From Paenibacillus pabuli (lineage in GTDB: Bacteria > Bacillota > Bacilli > Paenibacillales > Paenibacillaceae): DNA of 64,000 nucleotides. Below, one piece after another: positions 18,312 through 27,348 of this stretch. The notes under the pieces are model-generated. The model saw only the letters and a list, made by a program, of their open reading frames with translations. It did no database searches and was not told the origin of the DNA. Each line of letters opens with the position of its first letter. Within the stretch, counting starts at the first letter, position 1. Both the position numbers and the translations under genes were made by a program. Where the stretch lies: NCBI RefSeq assembly GCF_023101145.1, contig NZ_CP073714.1, positions 6,262,001 to 6,326,000 on the forward strand, read 5' to 3'.

Positions 18312-20009
18312 ATGAATCCCATAGGGCAGCCTTTGGTACTCAAAGCTAACTTCAAGCGTTTAGGGTTGCTTGCGGCGATTGGCCTGATTTTGTTTTTCGT
18401 TTTTCAAATCTTCCCTGCCACCTCATCGCAAACGACTGATATTCAGTCTACTTCCTTTATCAGCAAGGAGAAAGCGGCGGAGTCGGCACGATCTTTTGCA
18501 GCTTCGCTACCTGATTATACCCTTCCGACAGATACCGGAAACGAGCTGGTGACGTACCAAACCCATTCCGATATCTATGGGTATATGGCCAAAACCAAAC
18601 AGTTAGAAACCTATAACAAGAAATGGGAAACAGCCTATCCTTACGATGTGTACCGCGTTCGTTTGCCCGATCAGGACAAAGGCGGTTATTTGAATGTTGA
18701 CGTACATATGAGAACAGGAAAAGTTGTCGGTTTCAAGCGGGAACTTCCTTCTTCCCTGTATGCATCCATTGAGGCTGAGCAGGACAAAAGCAAAGTGAAT
18801 GCTGCCCAACGTTTAGCTGAAGATAACCTTTCCTTAAATGAAAAAGAGCAGCTTGCTGCTGGCGTACTTGGCGAATTCGGGTATAATGTACCGAAACTTC
18901 AGCTGGATACCCGTGAAGAAGAAGCAGGACTGAAATATACGGATAATGAAAAGCAAATTGGAGATTCCAAGCTGGAACTGAACTTTACATTTGAAAACGG
19001 AGCTGTTCGCTCCTTTGAGTCGGTCTTCTCTGTCCCTGCCTCCCATACCGACTATGTACAAAATCAGACCAAGCAAGCCAACTGGATGACTTACGGCGGT
19101 TATGCTTTCCTGACCTTTGTGCTTGGCGTGCTCGCGATCATCTACAGTATTCTGACGAGAGCACACACGTCATTCAAACGCGGAATCGTTCTGTCTCTGA
19201 TATACTTTGCGGCTTCCGTGATTGGCACAGTAAACATGATTCCGCTCTTTCAGGCGCAGGGGCTGTCTAACTTTATGCTCACCTTCCTGATGGTAATGCA
19301 GGCTGGGATCACGCTGGTCATGAGTGCAACCATCTATCTGTCGCTCGTTGCCGGTGACGGCATGTGGCGCAAAATTGGTCTGAATCCTTGGCCTCGGGCC
19401 AAAGAACCCGGATACGGCAAATATGTGCTGCACAGTATGTATACAGGTTACTTATGGGCGTTGATTCTGCTGGGTGTACAATCCGTATTGTTCTTTATTC
19501 TGGAGCGCAGTATTGGAAGCTGGTCAACAACATCGGCTGACCAGTCCACATACAATATGAGTTATGCCTGGATCTTCCCGATTATGGCCTGGATGGCCGG
19601 GATCGGTGAGGAAGCAGTCTATCGTCTGTTCGGGATTCGCATGATGCAGAAGGTGGTACGCAATACGTTCATTGCCTGCCTCATCCCAACATTGATCTGG
19701 GCTCTTGGACACACCCTGTATCCGATCTATCCGGTCATCACTCGTCCAATAGAGCTTACGGTCATCGGACTCTTGTTCAGTCTGATCATGCTGCGTCACG
19801 GCTTCATCGCCGTTGTATTCGCACATGTCATCTTTGATAGCCTGTTGATGGGCCTGAGCCTGGTCTTCATGGGTGATGTGCTCAACATCTCCGCCGGACT
19901 CTTCTGGATTGTGCTACCGGCCATCGTTGGTTATGTCATCTACAAGATGAATCCAAAACAAAAAGAGAAGCCGTATGTCACGACTCCTCATCCCGAAGTG
20001 CTGCAATAA
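18312..20009 (+). CDS. CPBP-family intramembrane metalloprotease with extracytoplasmic domain
   Basis: A 565-residue membrane protein. One N-terminal transmembrane segment (about residues 17-33) is followed by a soluble region of about 230 residues with two PepSY-like repeats (KEKAAESARSFAASLPDY and NAAQRLAEDNLSLNEKEQL). Several helices then carry the CPBP/CAAX motifs: EExxxR as GEEAVYRLFG near residue 435, His in GHTLYPIY and HVIFD. Such proteases (Abi family) cleave or process membrane substrates; the substrate is unknown. The start ATG at 18312 follows AAAGGAGG. The 3' end overlaps the convergent uvrC by 32 bp. Confidence 0.85.
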   Translation: MNPIGQPLVLKANFKRLGLLAAIGLILFFVFQIFPATSSQTTDIQSTSFISKEKAAESARSFAASLPDYTLPTDTGNELVTYQTHSDIYGYMAKTKQLETYNKKWETAYPYDVYRVRLPDQDKGGYLNVDVHMRTGKVVGFKRELPSSLYASIEAEQDKSKVNAAQRLAEDNLSLNEKEQLAAGVLGEFGYNVPKLQLDTREEEAGLKYTDNEKQIGDSKLELNFTFENGAVRSFESVFSVPASHTDYVQNQTKQANWMTYGGYAFLTFVLGVLAIIYSILTRAHTSFKRGIVLSLIYFAASVIGTVNMIPLFQAQGLSNFMLTFLMVMQAGITLVMSATIYLSLVAGDGMWRKIGLNPWPRAKEPGYGKYVLHSMYTGYLWALILLGVQSVLFFILERSIGSWSTTSADQSTYNMSYAWIFPIMAWMAGIGEEAVYRLFGIRMMQKVVRNTFIACLIPTLIWALGHTLYPIYPVITRPIELTVIGLLFSLIMLRHGFIAVVFAHVIFDSLLMGLSLVFMGDVLNISAGLFWIVLPAIVGYVIYKMNPKQKEKPYVTTPHPEVLQ

Positions 20010-22074
20010 TTTGATTCGCAAGCTTGTCACCAATAGATAGAGGCCGGAAGTCTTCGACGCTGGCCTCTTTTATTTTGCGTAAAGAGCCAAAATGTTTCAG
20101 CAGCAGCTTGCGCCGCTTTTCTCCGATCCCCGGAATGGCATCCAGACGGGAAGTCACCATCGATTTCCCACGCTGCTCGCGGTGGAACGAAATCGCAAAA
20201 CGGTGGACCTCTTCCTGAATTCGCTGCAGCAGGTAGAACTCCTGACTGTCACGCGGCAAGGAGATGACTTCCGGCGGGTTGCCGATCATCAACTGTGAGG
20301 TCTTGTGCTTCGCATCCTTCACCAGTCCACATACCGGGATAAATAGTCCCAATTCATTTTCCAAAATGTCCACGGCTGCCGAAATCTGACCTTTACCTCC
20401 ATCGACGACAATTAGGTCAGGCTGGGTCAGATTTTCTTTCAATACCCGCTCGTACCGGCGACGGATGACCTCTCGCATCGTTTCATAATCATCCGGTCCT
20501 TCAACCGAACGCACCTTGTATTTCCGGTATTCTTTCTTATCCGGTTTGCCATCGGTGAATACAATCATGGCAGAAACCGGATTCGTTCCCTGGATGTTGG
20601 AGTTATCAAATGCTTCAATCCTACGCAGTTGATCCAGACCAATAAAACGTCCCAGACCTTCTGAAGCCTTCGAGGTCCGCTCTTCGTTGCGCTCAATCAG
20701 ACGGAACTTTTCCTCCAATGCTACACGCGCGTTATCTACAGCCATCGTAATCATCTGCCGTTTTAACCCACGCTGTGGAATGTGGACTTTGATTTCCAGC
20801 CATTCCTGCAAGGCTGCAGCTATCTGAGAAGGGTCTTCGAAGCCTGGAGGTTGTTTATCAGCCGATGCCTCCTCAGAGGCAGCAGCGTCGTCCTGGATGA
20901 CCATTGCAGCTTCTCCCACTTCAGCTACTGCTTCTGCTTGAATATCTCCATAAGATGCACGGGACTCGGCAACGCGTAACTCAATCGTAGAATCTTGCGC
21001 CAATCGTGTTGTCTCTTCTGATTCGGCCGTCACGGCAGCAGATACCGCTCCATCAGCATCAGATACATCATCCATACTATCGCCACCAGCTGCCAGATCC
21101 TTTGGCATTTCCGGCAATAAGATCTCCTGCGGCAATGCTGGATTATCACTGTAATACTGGGTCACGTAAGACATAAAATCACTGTATGCCTCACCGTAAA
21201 ACGGGAACGTCGACACGTGGCGTTCGATCATTTTCCCCTGACGCATATATAGAATCTGGACACACATCCAGCCTTTATCAATGGCAAAACCAAACACATC
21301 GCGGTCTCTGGCATCCGCCATCGTAATTTTCTGTTTTTCCATCATCGCATCAATGGCAATGACCTGATCCCGAAGTTCCTTGGCACGTTCAAAATATAGA
21401 TCCTCAGCCGCTTCCTGCATTTTGCGCTGTAAATCCTTCTTGATCTCCTCATGCCCGCCACTCAAAAATGAACTGATCTCCTGGGAGATCTCATCATACT
21501 GCTCCTTGCCCACTTCCTGCACACAGGGAGCGAGGCACTGTCCCATATGATAATACAGGCATACTTCCTTCGGCATCACGCCGCATTTGCGTAACGGATA
21601 CATCCGGTCAAGCAGCTTTTTCGTTTGGTGTGCCGCATATGAATTCGGATAAGGTCCAAAGTATTTGGCTTTATCTTTGAGCACCCGCCGGGTCACTTCG
21701 AGTCGGGGATGCTTTTCATTCGTAATTTTAAGGTAAGGAAAGGTCTTGTCATCCTTGAGCAGCACGTTATACCGCGGCATATGTTTCTTGATCAGGTTAC
21801 ACTCCAGAATGAGTGCTTCCATATTGCTGCCGGTAACGATATATTCGAAATCACGGATTTCCGACACCAGGCGCTGTGTCTTCCCATTATGACTGCCGAT
21901 AAAATAGGATCTTACGCGATTCTTCAGCACTTTGGCCTTACCTACGTAGATAATGGTCCCTTCACTGTTTTTCATCAGGTAACAGCCGGACATGTCGGGC
22001 AGCAAAGCCAGCTTGTGGCGGATCTGCTCCAGTGCTTTCTCCTGTTCCTGCACGTTTCTAACGAATTCATCCAT
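19978..22074 (-). CDS. uvrC: excinuclease ABC subunit C (UvrC) with acidic insert
   Basis: A 698-residue nuclease subunit of nucleotide excision repair, about 100 longer than Bacillus UvrC. In order: GIY-YIG nuclease (GCYLMKN, IIYVGKAK, residues 30-105), Cys-rich region (CLYYHMGQCLAPC), UVR motif for UvrB near 205-240, RNase H-like 5' nuclease domain (EAFDNSNIQG, DLIVVDGGKGQ) and C-terminal HhH (LDAIPGIGEKRRKLLLKHFGS). Residues about 325-413 are an acidic, Ala/Ser-rich low-complexity insert between the UVR region and the RNase H-like domain. The start ATG at 22074 follows GGAGG. It is downstream of trxA across a repeat-filled gap. Confidence 0.95.
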   Translation of the reverse strand: MDEFVRNVQEQEKALEQIRHKLALLPDMSGCYLMKNSEGTIIYVGKAKVLKNRVRSYFIGSHNGKTQRLVSEIRDFEYIVTGSNMEALILECNLIKKHMPRYNVLLKDDKTFPYLKITNEKHPRLEVTRRVLKDKAKYFGPYPNSYAAHQTKKLLDRMYPLRKCGVMPKEVCLYYHMGQCLAPCVQEVGKEQYDEISQEISSFLSGGHEEIKKDLQRKMQEAAEDLYFERAKELRDQVIAIDAMMEKQKITMADARDRDVFGFAIDKGWMCVQILYMRQGKMIERHVSTFPFYGEAYSDFMSYVTQYYSDNPALPQEILLPEMPKDLAAGGDSMDDVSDADGAVSAAVTAESEETTRLAQDSTIELRVAESRASYGDIQAEAVAEVGEAAMVIQDDAAASEEASADKQPPGFEDPSQIAAALQEWLEIKVHIPQRGLKRQMITMAVDNARVALEEKFRLIERNEERTSKASEGLGRFIGLDQLRRIEAFDNSNIQGTNPVSAMIVFTDGKPDKKEYRKYKVRSVEGPDDYETMREVIRRRYERVLKENLTQPDLIVVDGGKGQISAAVDILENELGLFIPVCGLVKDAKHKTSQLMIGNPPEVISLPRDSQEFYLLQRIQEEVHRFAISFHREQRGKSMVTSRLDAIPGIGEKRRKLLLKHFGSLRKIKEASVEDFRPLSIGDKLANQIIAALRDEES

Positions 22075-22142
22075 AATTCGGTGGGTCCTCCTTCCCGAAA
22101 AAAGTATAAATAAAAGGTTACATACACTGTACCACTCCAATT

Positions 22143-22348
22143 GCAGTACCATCTTCCGATCGCCGTTATTCCCGGATTTAATTCACACCGACACTACGAT
22201 GACAGAATGACCTTTCGATCGCTGTTACCCCCAGATTTCTTTGATTCTTGTCTTATAACGTATAAATCCGGGGATAGCGCATGCTTCCGAAGTAGCTTTC
22301 TTTTAGAAAGCTTTTAGGCGACCACTTCGTTTCTACAGGTCATTTCTG
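22143..22348 (+). repeat. dispersed structured repeat, copy R2 with truncated extra head
   Basis: A full unit spans 22203-22348. Arm CAGAATGACC (22203-22212) pairs with GGTCATTTCTG (22338-22348) with one bulge. The core TTTCGATCGCTGTTA follows, then the stem CCCCCAGATTT with AAATCCGGGGA and the hairpin GCTTTCTTTTAGAAAGC. In front of it (22143-22182) lies a second head only: CTTCCGATCGCCGTTAT then CCCGGATTT. The block fills the space between trxA and uvrC. Confidence 0.8.
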
Positions 22349-22433
22349 CCCTCTCCGTTGTTCATGTAAATTTCAGTTTCACCTTATAATAAATAGTATA
22401 TCTTATATTGTCCTATATGAAAGGTTTCGACGC

Positions 22434-22463
22434 AAAACGCCCCCGGCGCATAACCGGAGGCGT
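22434..22463 (-). terminator. terminator of trxA
   Basis: ACGCCCCCGG (22437-22446) pairs with CCGGAGGCGT (22454-22463), one mismatch, followed on the reverse strand by TTTTGCG. It lies 19 bp past the trxA stop. Confidence 0.7.
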
Positions 22464-22481
22464 ATGTGAAATCTTGGTTAA

Positions 22482-22799
22482 TTATTGGTGTTTTTCGATG
22501 ATTCCTTTGAGAGCATCTTTCGAGTTCAGACCAACCACTTTATCAACCGGTTGACCATCTTTGAAGAAGATCAATGTCGGAATGCTCATTACGCCGAAGC
22601 GGGAAGCGGATTCCGGATTTTCGTCCACATTGACTTTAGCAATTTTCACTGCATCGCCAACTTCGGTAGACAGCTCTTCCAGGATTGGAGCGAGCATTTT
22701 ACAAGGACCACACCAAGGCGCCCAGAAATCAACAAGAACCGTTCCTTCGCCTTCGACTTCAGCGTTGAAGGATTGATCGGATACGTTAACAATAGCCAT
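22482..22799 (-). CDS. trxA: thioredoxin
   Basis: A 105-residue thioredoxin with the active site WCGPCK near residues 29-34, the cis-Pro segment SIPT near 75 and the usual beta-alpha-beta ending. It reduces protein disulfides in the cytoplasm with thioredoxin reductase. The start ATG follows AAGGAGG. Its own terminator separates it from the repeat block and uvrC. Confidence 0.97.
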   Translation of the reverse strand: MAIVNVSDQSFNAEVEGEGTVLVDFWAPWCGPCKMLAPILEELSTEVGDAVKIAKVNVDENPESASRFGVMSIPTLIFFKDGQPVDKVVGLNSKDALKGIIEKHQ

Positions 22800-23062
22800 G
22801 AAATTGTCCTCCTTATATATACTTACGGTTTATTTTAACCTGTAACGTCGTAAACGACACTTCCAGTATAACACAGGTACTCTAAACTTGTGAAACGAAC
22901 GCATCAATGTTCATCTTCCCAACATCAAATCTTCACATTCGAAGAACTTGCAGGCTCACTGCAAAATCTTTACAAACGCTTTCTTTTCCAAGTATACTAA
23001 AATTACTCCGGGCTTCAGCACCCTGTAAGGGCAAGCTGTTATCCCCATAAGGAGGCAATACC

Positions 23063-23218
23063 ATGGATGCAAATGTGCGGATCAACGACCCGCGTGAACA
23101 TGTGAACGAGGAACCCCGTAATGATCTGTTTGATCTGATAGCGGGTGTTGCTGGCATGGCCGGCCTGATGACGGTTATCTTTTTCGGAATGGTTATTTTC
23201 AAATTTATCACCGAATAA
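23063..23218 (+). CDS. small single-span membrane protein (51 aa)
   Basis: ATG at 23063 follows AAGGAGG with ideal spacing; the frame ends at TAA 23216-23218. The product has a polar, charged N-terminal half (MDANVRINDPREHVNEEPRN) and a C-terminal hydrophobic helix of about 23 residues (LIAGVAGMAGLMTVIFFGMV) ending FKFITE. It would be a small N-in or N-out membrane protein. A strong bidirectional terminator follows 24 bp later. No family was recognised. Confidence 0.75.
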   Translation: MDANVRINDPREHVNEEPRNDLFDLIAGVAGMAGLMTVIFFGMVIFKFITE

Positions 23219-23241
23219 GGAACTTCAGGCTGCACGCAGGC

Positions 23242-23290
23242 CAAAAAAGCCCGGTTTTCGCGACAATGCGAAAGCCAGGCTTTTTTTGGG
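23242..23290. terminator. bidirectional terminator between the small protein gene and dnaI
   Basis: AAAAAAGCC-CGG-TTTTCGC pairs with GCGAAA-GCC-AGGCTTTTTTT around a loop GACAAT. A and T runs on the two sides serve both directions. Confidence 0.85.
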
Positions 23291-23340
23291 ACTATATATG
23301 AGTAAAAATAAATCAGATCAGATCGATAGCATCATAGGAA

Positions 23341-24291
23341 TTAACGTTTGCCCCGCTGATTCTCACCCCGAACCGAGATGACATCCACAAACGGACGAAT
23401 CCGATCCATCAAACGTTGGCCTTTGTTCATTTCCTCGCCGTCCCTACTGGTGAAGCTAAGATGTTTCTCCAGCCCATCCAAGTTGTAGTTGGACGTGTAA
23501 AATGTAGGTTTGCGATTCATACGGTAGTTCAGAATGGAACCCATCACATGATCCCGAACCCAAGGGTTCAGATTCTCTGCCCCAATATCATCAAAGATGA
23601 GCAGATCACAGCTTTTCAGAATATCCGTCGTTTCCTTCAGCTTGTTTCCTTCGCTAATCATGGATTTCAGATCCTCCACAAAATCAGGCATGTAGATAAT
23701 GACACCTGTATGGCCCGCAACAGCCAGTTCATGCAGCATATAACACATCAGGAACGTCTTGCCCGTTCCAAATGATCCTTCCAAAAACAGTCCTTGCGGA
23801 GATAATCCATTCTCCTTGGTATCGTTAATATAACGCAGAACCTGGTTTACTGCCGGAGCACGCATCCGATCCTTGCCCATAATTTCAACATCGTTATAAC
23901 CTGCATTGAGCGCTCGCTCGTCCACATAGAAACTGCGGATTCTCTGTTTGATAATATGCTCATTTTGCCGGGCGATATGTTTGGAACAAGGTGCTTTTTT
24001 ATCTATAATTTCGGGTTTACCGTTAAAATGCTCTACTTCCAGTTTGCAAAAGTGACCCTGGAAATCGTTAGGACAGTTGTCGAGTCCCGGACAGTTCGCA
24101 CAGTTCTTCGAATCTTTGGCATACTGATACAGCTTGCTCAGATCGGTGATAAGCTGTGCATCTTTCAGTTCAGGATGACCTGCGCGGAATTCGCGTACGT
24201 ACGGATCTTCCATTAAATCCGCCGCAATCCGCCGCGACTGTTCACGAAAGGAAGGATTCAGCTGCTGAAGCAGTCCTCCCAAGGATTCCAT
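23341..24291 (-). CDS. dnaI: primosomal protein DnaI (helicase loader)
   Basis: A 316-residue AAA+ loader of the replicative helicase. The N-terminal domain (to about residue 125) has a zinc-type Cys/His cluster CANCPGLDNCPNDFQGHFC. The AAA+ domain has Walker A GSFGTGKT near 178, Walker B LLIFDDIGAE near 240 and a C-terminal arginine-finger region. With DnaB and DnaD it loads the hexameric helicase at oriC and at restart sites. The start ATG at 24291 follows AAGGGGG; a 9-codon longer frame has no site. In Bacillus it directly follows dnaB; here dnaB is about 26 kb away on the same strand. Confidence 0.95.
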   Translation of the reverse strand: MESLGGLLQQLNPSFREQSRRIAADLMEDPYVREFRAGHPELKDAQLITDLSKLYQYAKDSKNCANCPGLDNCPNDFQGHFCKLEVEHFNGKPEIIDKKAPCSKHIARQNEHIIKQRIRSFYVDERALNAGYNDVEIMGKDRMRAPAVNQVLRYINDTKENGLSPQGLFLEGSFGTGKTFLMCYMLHELAVAGHTGVIIYMPDFVEDLKSMISEGNKLKETTDILKSCDLLIFDDIGAENLNPWVRDHVMGSILNYRMNRKPTFYTSNYNLDGLEKHLSFTSRDGEEMNKGQRLMDRIRPFVDVISVRGENQRGKR

Positions 24292-24317
24292 GGCTTCAAG
24301 CCCCCTTAATAGTATCA

Positions 24318-24405
24318 ATATAGAATGAACAATTGAATTTTACGATGACCATCATGATGGCAGGGTAACCTTCGATCGCTTGTAATTCTACTGTTCATTC
24401 TATAT
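24318..24405. repeat. inverted repeat upstream of dnaI containing a repeat-family remnant
   Basis: ATATAGAATGAACAATTGAA and onward (24318-24339) is repeated inverted at 24384-24405 with two mismatches. The 44 bp between hold CCATCATGATGG and a head of the dispersed repeat family (CAGGGTAACCTTCGATCGCT). The layout is MITE-like, but no target duplication was identified. Confidence 0.55.
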
Positions 24406-24521
24406 AAACTTGAGGAATAACTCAACATGTTCAGCTGGAAAAAGCATTATCCATTCCATGACAGTACGCAGAACTTCGGTTAGACACTACACAAAGAATT
24501 GATCCGATCACGCTTGGAAAA

Positions 24522-27344
24522 TTAACGGCGTAACCCCACCGTAACAATCTCACAAGGTCCCGCTTGAAGAGCCCATTCTTTGCTGATCAAGGCAGTGGAA
24601 GATTCATTTATCATTGAAGCATTCAGTTTGCCTGTCTCTTCTTCCAGAATGTTGCTCTGATATGCATCTTCCAATGCTTGCGGGATGGACTCAGAAGCAG
24701 CAAACTTCAACTCAGTTGTATTGGATCTCATATTGTACCAACGCAACATCAGATCACCCGAATCCTCGTTCACCTTCAGTGAAGAAAACGCAAGACCGTC
24801 CCCTTGCCACTCAAACGGTGTGTTGCTTGGCGTCAGGAATCCCGGGTGTACGTTCGTCTGAGTCAAAGTCCATGGAATCTGGAACTGGTAAGCTTCAATG
24901 TACGCTCCGGATGTTGCTCCGTTCCCGTCATGAGGGATAATCTCCAACTGGAAGGAATGTTCGCCGAGGCACTGAGCTTCCGGTGTCGGGAACAGTCCCC
25001 AGTCTCCAAGCTCTCCTACAGCACGAAGCAATGTCACAGCAATCGTATTCCGTCCATCCTTAAGCACCTCATATTCATTCAGACCCAGATTAGCTACAAC
25101 CAATCCAGCCTGATCCTCGCTCACATCAACAAAACTTTGCTGATGCTGGGTATTGCTCGGATTTTGCCATTCCGGTGCAGGGGTATTATCACGAGCAGCA
25201 ACTTCGAACATCGAGTCCACGTGATGAACAGCCGCTGTCAGATCTGTCGGAAAGAGTGCCCGTACCCGATGATCCTTCGCCTGATTGTTAAAGGTTGTTT
25301 CGAGCTTGATGCCTTTTCCACTGCGGCTTAACGACACAATGGTTCGGATCTTGAGCGTAACCATTTGTTTGGAACGTTGAGCTTTACGATGTGGGTAATA
25401 GATGAGTTCACGCTGCTCACGATCGAGCGTTTCGTCAGCGGATTCAGGAATCTCCCAATGATGAACAATTTCGTACGAAGCTCTGTAAGGCGCATCTTCA
25501 ATCACACGAATTTCTGCCCGAAGATCCTTCGTAGTCAATGCCACTTCATTCTCCGGCTGCTTGAACATGTACTCATTGCCGATATCACCGACATTTTCAT
25601 ACACGCCAAGATCCTTATACGTCCGGCCTGTCCGTTTATCCGTGAGTGCCAAAGACCCGTTGTCTGCAATATTTACGATAAAATATTCATTTTCCATGCC
25701 ACGTTCACCACGCAGCAGTGTAGTTGAAGTCGCATCAGTACCTACAGACGTTTCAGCAACAGCATTTGAATTACTCGCAGCATTGCTGTCCATACGAATC
25801 AAGGCATACGTCTTCAGACCAAGTGCAGGCACTTTCCCTGCTTCAAATGTAATGCTCACCCGACGGCAGCTATATGGCTGACGGAATCGATCATCCGGAA
25901 GATCATAACCGAATGATAGCCCCAGATCCTCTACCGTACATGGAACCGGCTTGCCTTCTTCATCCACCAATATACGACCTGACAGGTCAATGGCGTTCAT
26001 TTTGGCTGCCATATCTTCCAATGAGAAACCGTCGCGGAAGTACAAACGGGCCGCATCCAGTTCAATCTGAACCACACCGCTGCGCTCCCATCCCGATGTG
26101 TTAAACACAACCACAGGACGTGCTTCTTCACCATATCGTTCAAAGGTTGACGTATCGACCGCTGCGGCAATTTGGGTGGTGCTATCTTCAATCAGGGCCT
26201 CAGCGACATGACGGCTCTTATCAAACCGTGTGACCATCTCGCGATGCACCTCGTCTACGCTACAACCACAGATGCTGTCATGCGGATGATTCTGCATCAA
26301 CGTTTTCCATGCATAGGTAAATTGATCATGCGGATATGGATGACCCAGCAGGTGCGCGAACGAAGCCAGTGGTTCAGCCACCTTTTCCAACATGGCTTGG
26401 CCCAGCTGGTTCATCTGTTTCAGATAAACGCGTGCCGAAGCCGTGTTCACCAAGGTTCCCCAGCCATCGGTACGTTGGCTGCGCAGCTCTCCTTTTACAA
26501 CAGACAGCTCCTGAACTGCAGATTCTTTCAATGCTGACAGGTAGTCCGGAAAGTTGGAGTGAACAAACTCGATTTCGGGATGCAATTGTTCAGCCATTCG
26601 AATGGCTTCAGGCAGATCTTTCTGAATAGGCTGATGATCGCATCCGTTCATGTATAGCAATTCATTGGTCGATGCATATTTCTCTGCATCTGCAAGCTTG
26701 GTCTCCCAGAACTTGCGGGCCGAAGCTTCGTCCACCGGAACCTCATTCCCGTTGGAGTACCAGTTGGCAAATAAAACACCAAGCACTTTAGATCCATCCG
26801 GACCTTCCCACATCAGCTCTGAGAAACTGGATTCGTATCCAGCGTCAGACACTGTATTGTTAAAGCCCGTCGGCTTCACGCCTCGCCCGAAGAAGACATT
26901 ATCGATACCCGATTGCAGCATAAGCTGCGGTGTCTGTCCCACCAGTCCAAAGGTATCTGGGAAGTATCCAATCTTGGAAGGTGTTCCGTATCGTTTGGCA
27001 TCCCGATGTCCGACCTGCATATTACGTACGTTTGCTTCCCCACTGGTCAGGAAGGCATCCTGCAAAATATACCAAGGCCCAATGACAATCCGGCCATCAC
27101 GAATATGCTTCTCCAGCCGTTCCTTCTGCTCAGGTCGAACCTGGAGATAGTCGTCAATGATGATTGTTTGTCCGTCCAGATAAAAGCTTTTGAAATCAGG
27201 GCCCTGATCGAGCTGATCCAGTAATGAATCCACCAGCTGCACCAATCTCATATGGTGCTTCTCATACGGAAGATACCATTCCCGATCCCAGTGCGTATGA
27301 GAAATAATATGTGCTCTCTTCGATTTGCTTGTCGGTTTGGTCAT
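24522..27344 (-). CDS. alpha-mannosidase, GH38 (MngB / SpGH38 type)
   Basis: A 940-residue cytoplasmic glycoside hydrolase with no signal peptide. The GH38 zinc site opens with HTHWDREW at residues 16-23; the nucleophile Asp is in GYFPDTFG (Asp130). Later come HPHDSICG, which supplies a metal ligand, and a long beta-sandwich C-terminal half. The family removes terminal alpha-mannose (alpha-1,2/1,3/1,6) with retention. Length and the N-terminal position of the catalytic domain resemble the E. coli MngB and streptococcal enzymes rather than Ams1. It is the last gene of the hydrolase run, 4 bp after the clan GH-A gene, so it is translationally linked. An insert of Ser/Asn/Ala around 525-540 is low-complexity. 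Confidence 0.92.
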   Translation of the reverse strand: MTKPTSKSKRAHIISHTHWDREWYLPYEKHHMRLVQLVDSLLDQLDQGPDFKSFYLDGQTIIIDDYLQVRPEQKERLEKHIRDGRIVIGPWYILQDAFLTSGEANVRNMQVGHRDAKRYGTPSKIGYFPDTFGLVGQTPQLMLQSGIDNVFFGRGVKPTGFNNTVSDAGYESSFSELMWEGPDGSKVLGVLFANWYSNGNEVPVDEASARKFWETKLADAEKYASTNELLYMNGCDHQPIQKDLPEAIRMAEQLHPEIEFVHSNFPDYLSALKESAVQELSVVKGELRSQRTDGWGTLVNTASARVYLKQMNQLGQAMLEKVAEPLASFAHLLGHPYPHDQFTYAWKTLMQNHPHDSICGCSVDEVHREMVTRFDKSRHVAEALIEDSTTQIAAAVDTSTFERYGEEARPVVVFNTSGWERSGVVQIELDAARLYFRDGFSLEDMAAKMNAIDLSGRILVDEEGKPVPCTVEDLGLSFGYDLPDDRFRQPYSCRRVSITFEAGKVPALGLKTYALIRMDSNAASNSNAVAETSVGTDATSTTLLRGERGMENEYFIVNIADNGSLALTDKRTGRTYKDLGVYENVGDIGNEYMFKQPENEVALTTKDLRAEIRVIEDAPYRASYEIVHHWEIPESADETLDREQRELIYYPHRKAQRSKQMVTLKIRTIVSLSRSGKGIKLETTFNNQAKDHRVRALFPTDLTAAVHHVDSMFEVAARDNTPAPEWQNPSNTQHQQSFVDVSEDQAGLVVANLGLNEYEVLKDGRNTIAVTLLRAVGELGDWGLFPTPEAQCLGEHSFQLEIIPHDGNGATSGAYIEAYQFQIPWTLTQTNVHPGFLTPSNTPFEWQGDGLAFSSLKVNEDSGDLMLRWYNMRSNTTELKFAASESIPQALEDAYQSNILEEETGKLNASMINESSTALISKEWALQAGPCEIVTVGLRR

Positions 27345-27348
27345 TGAA

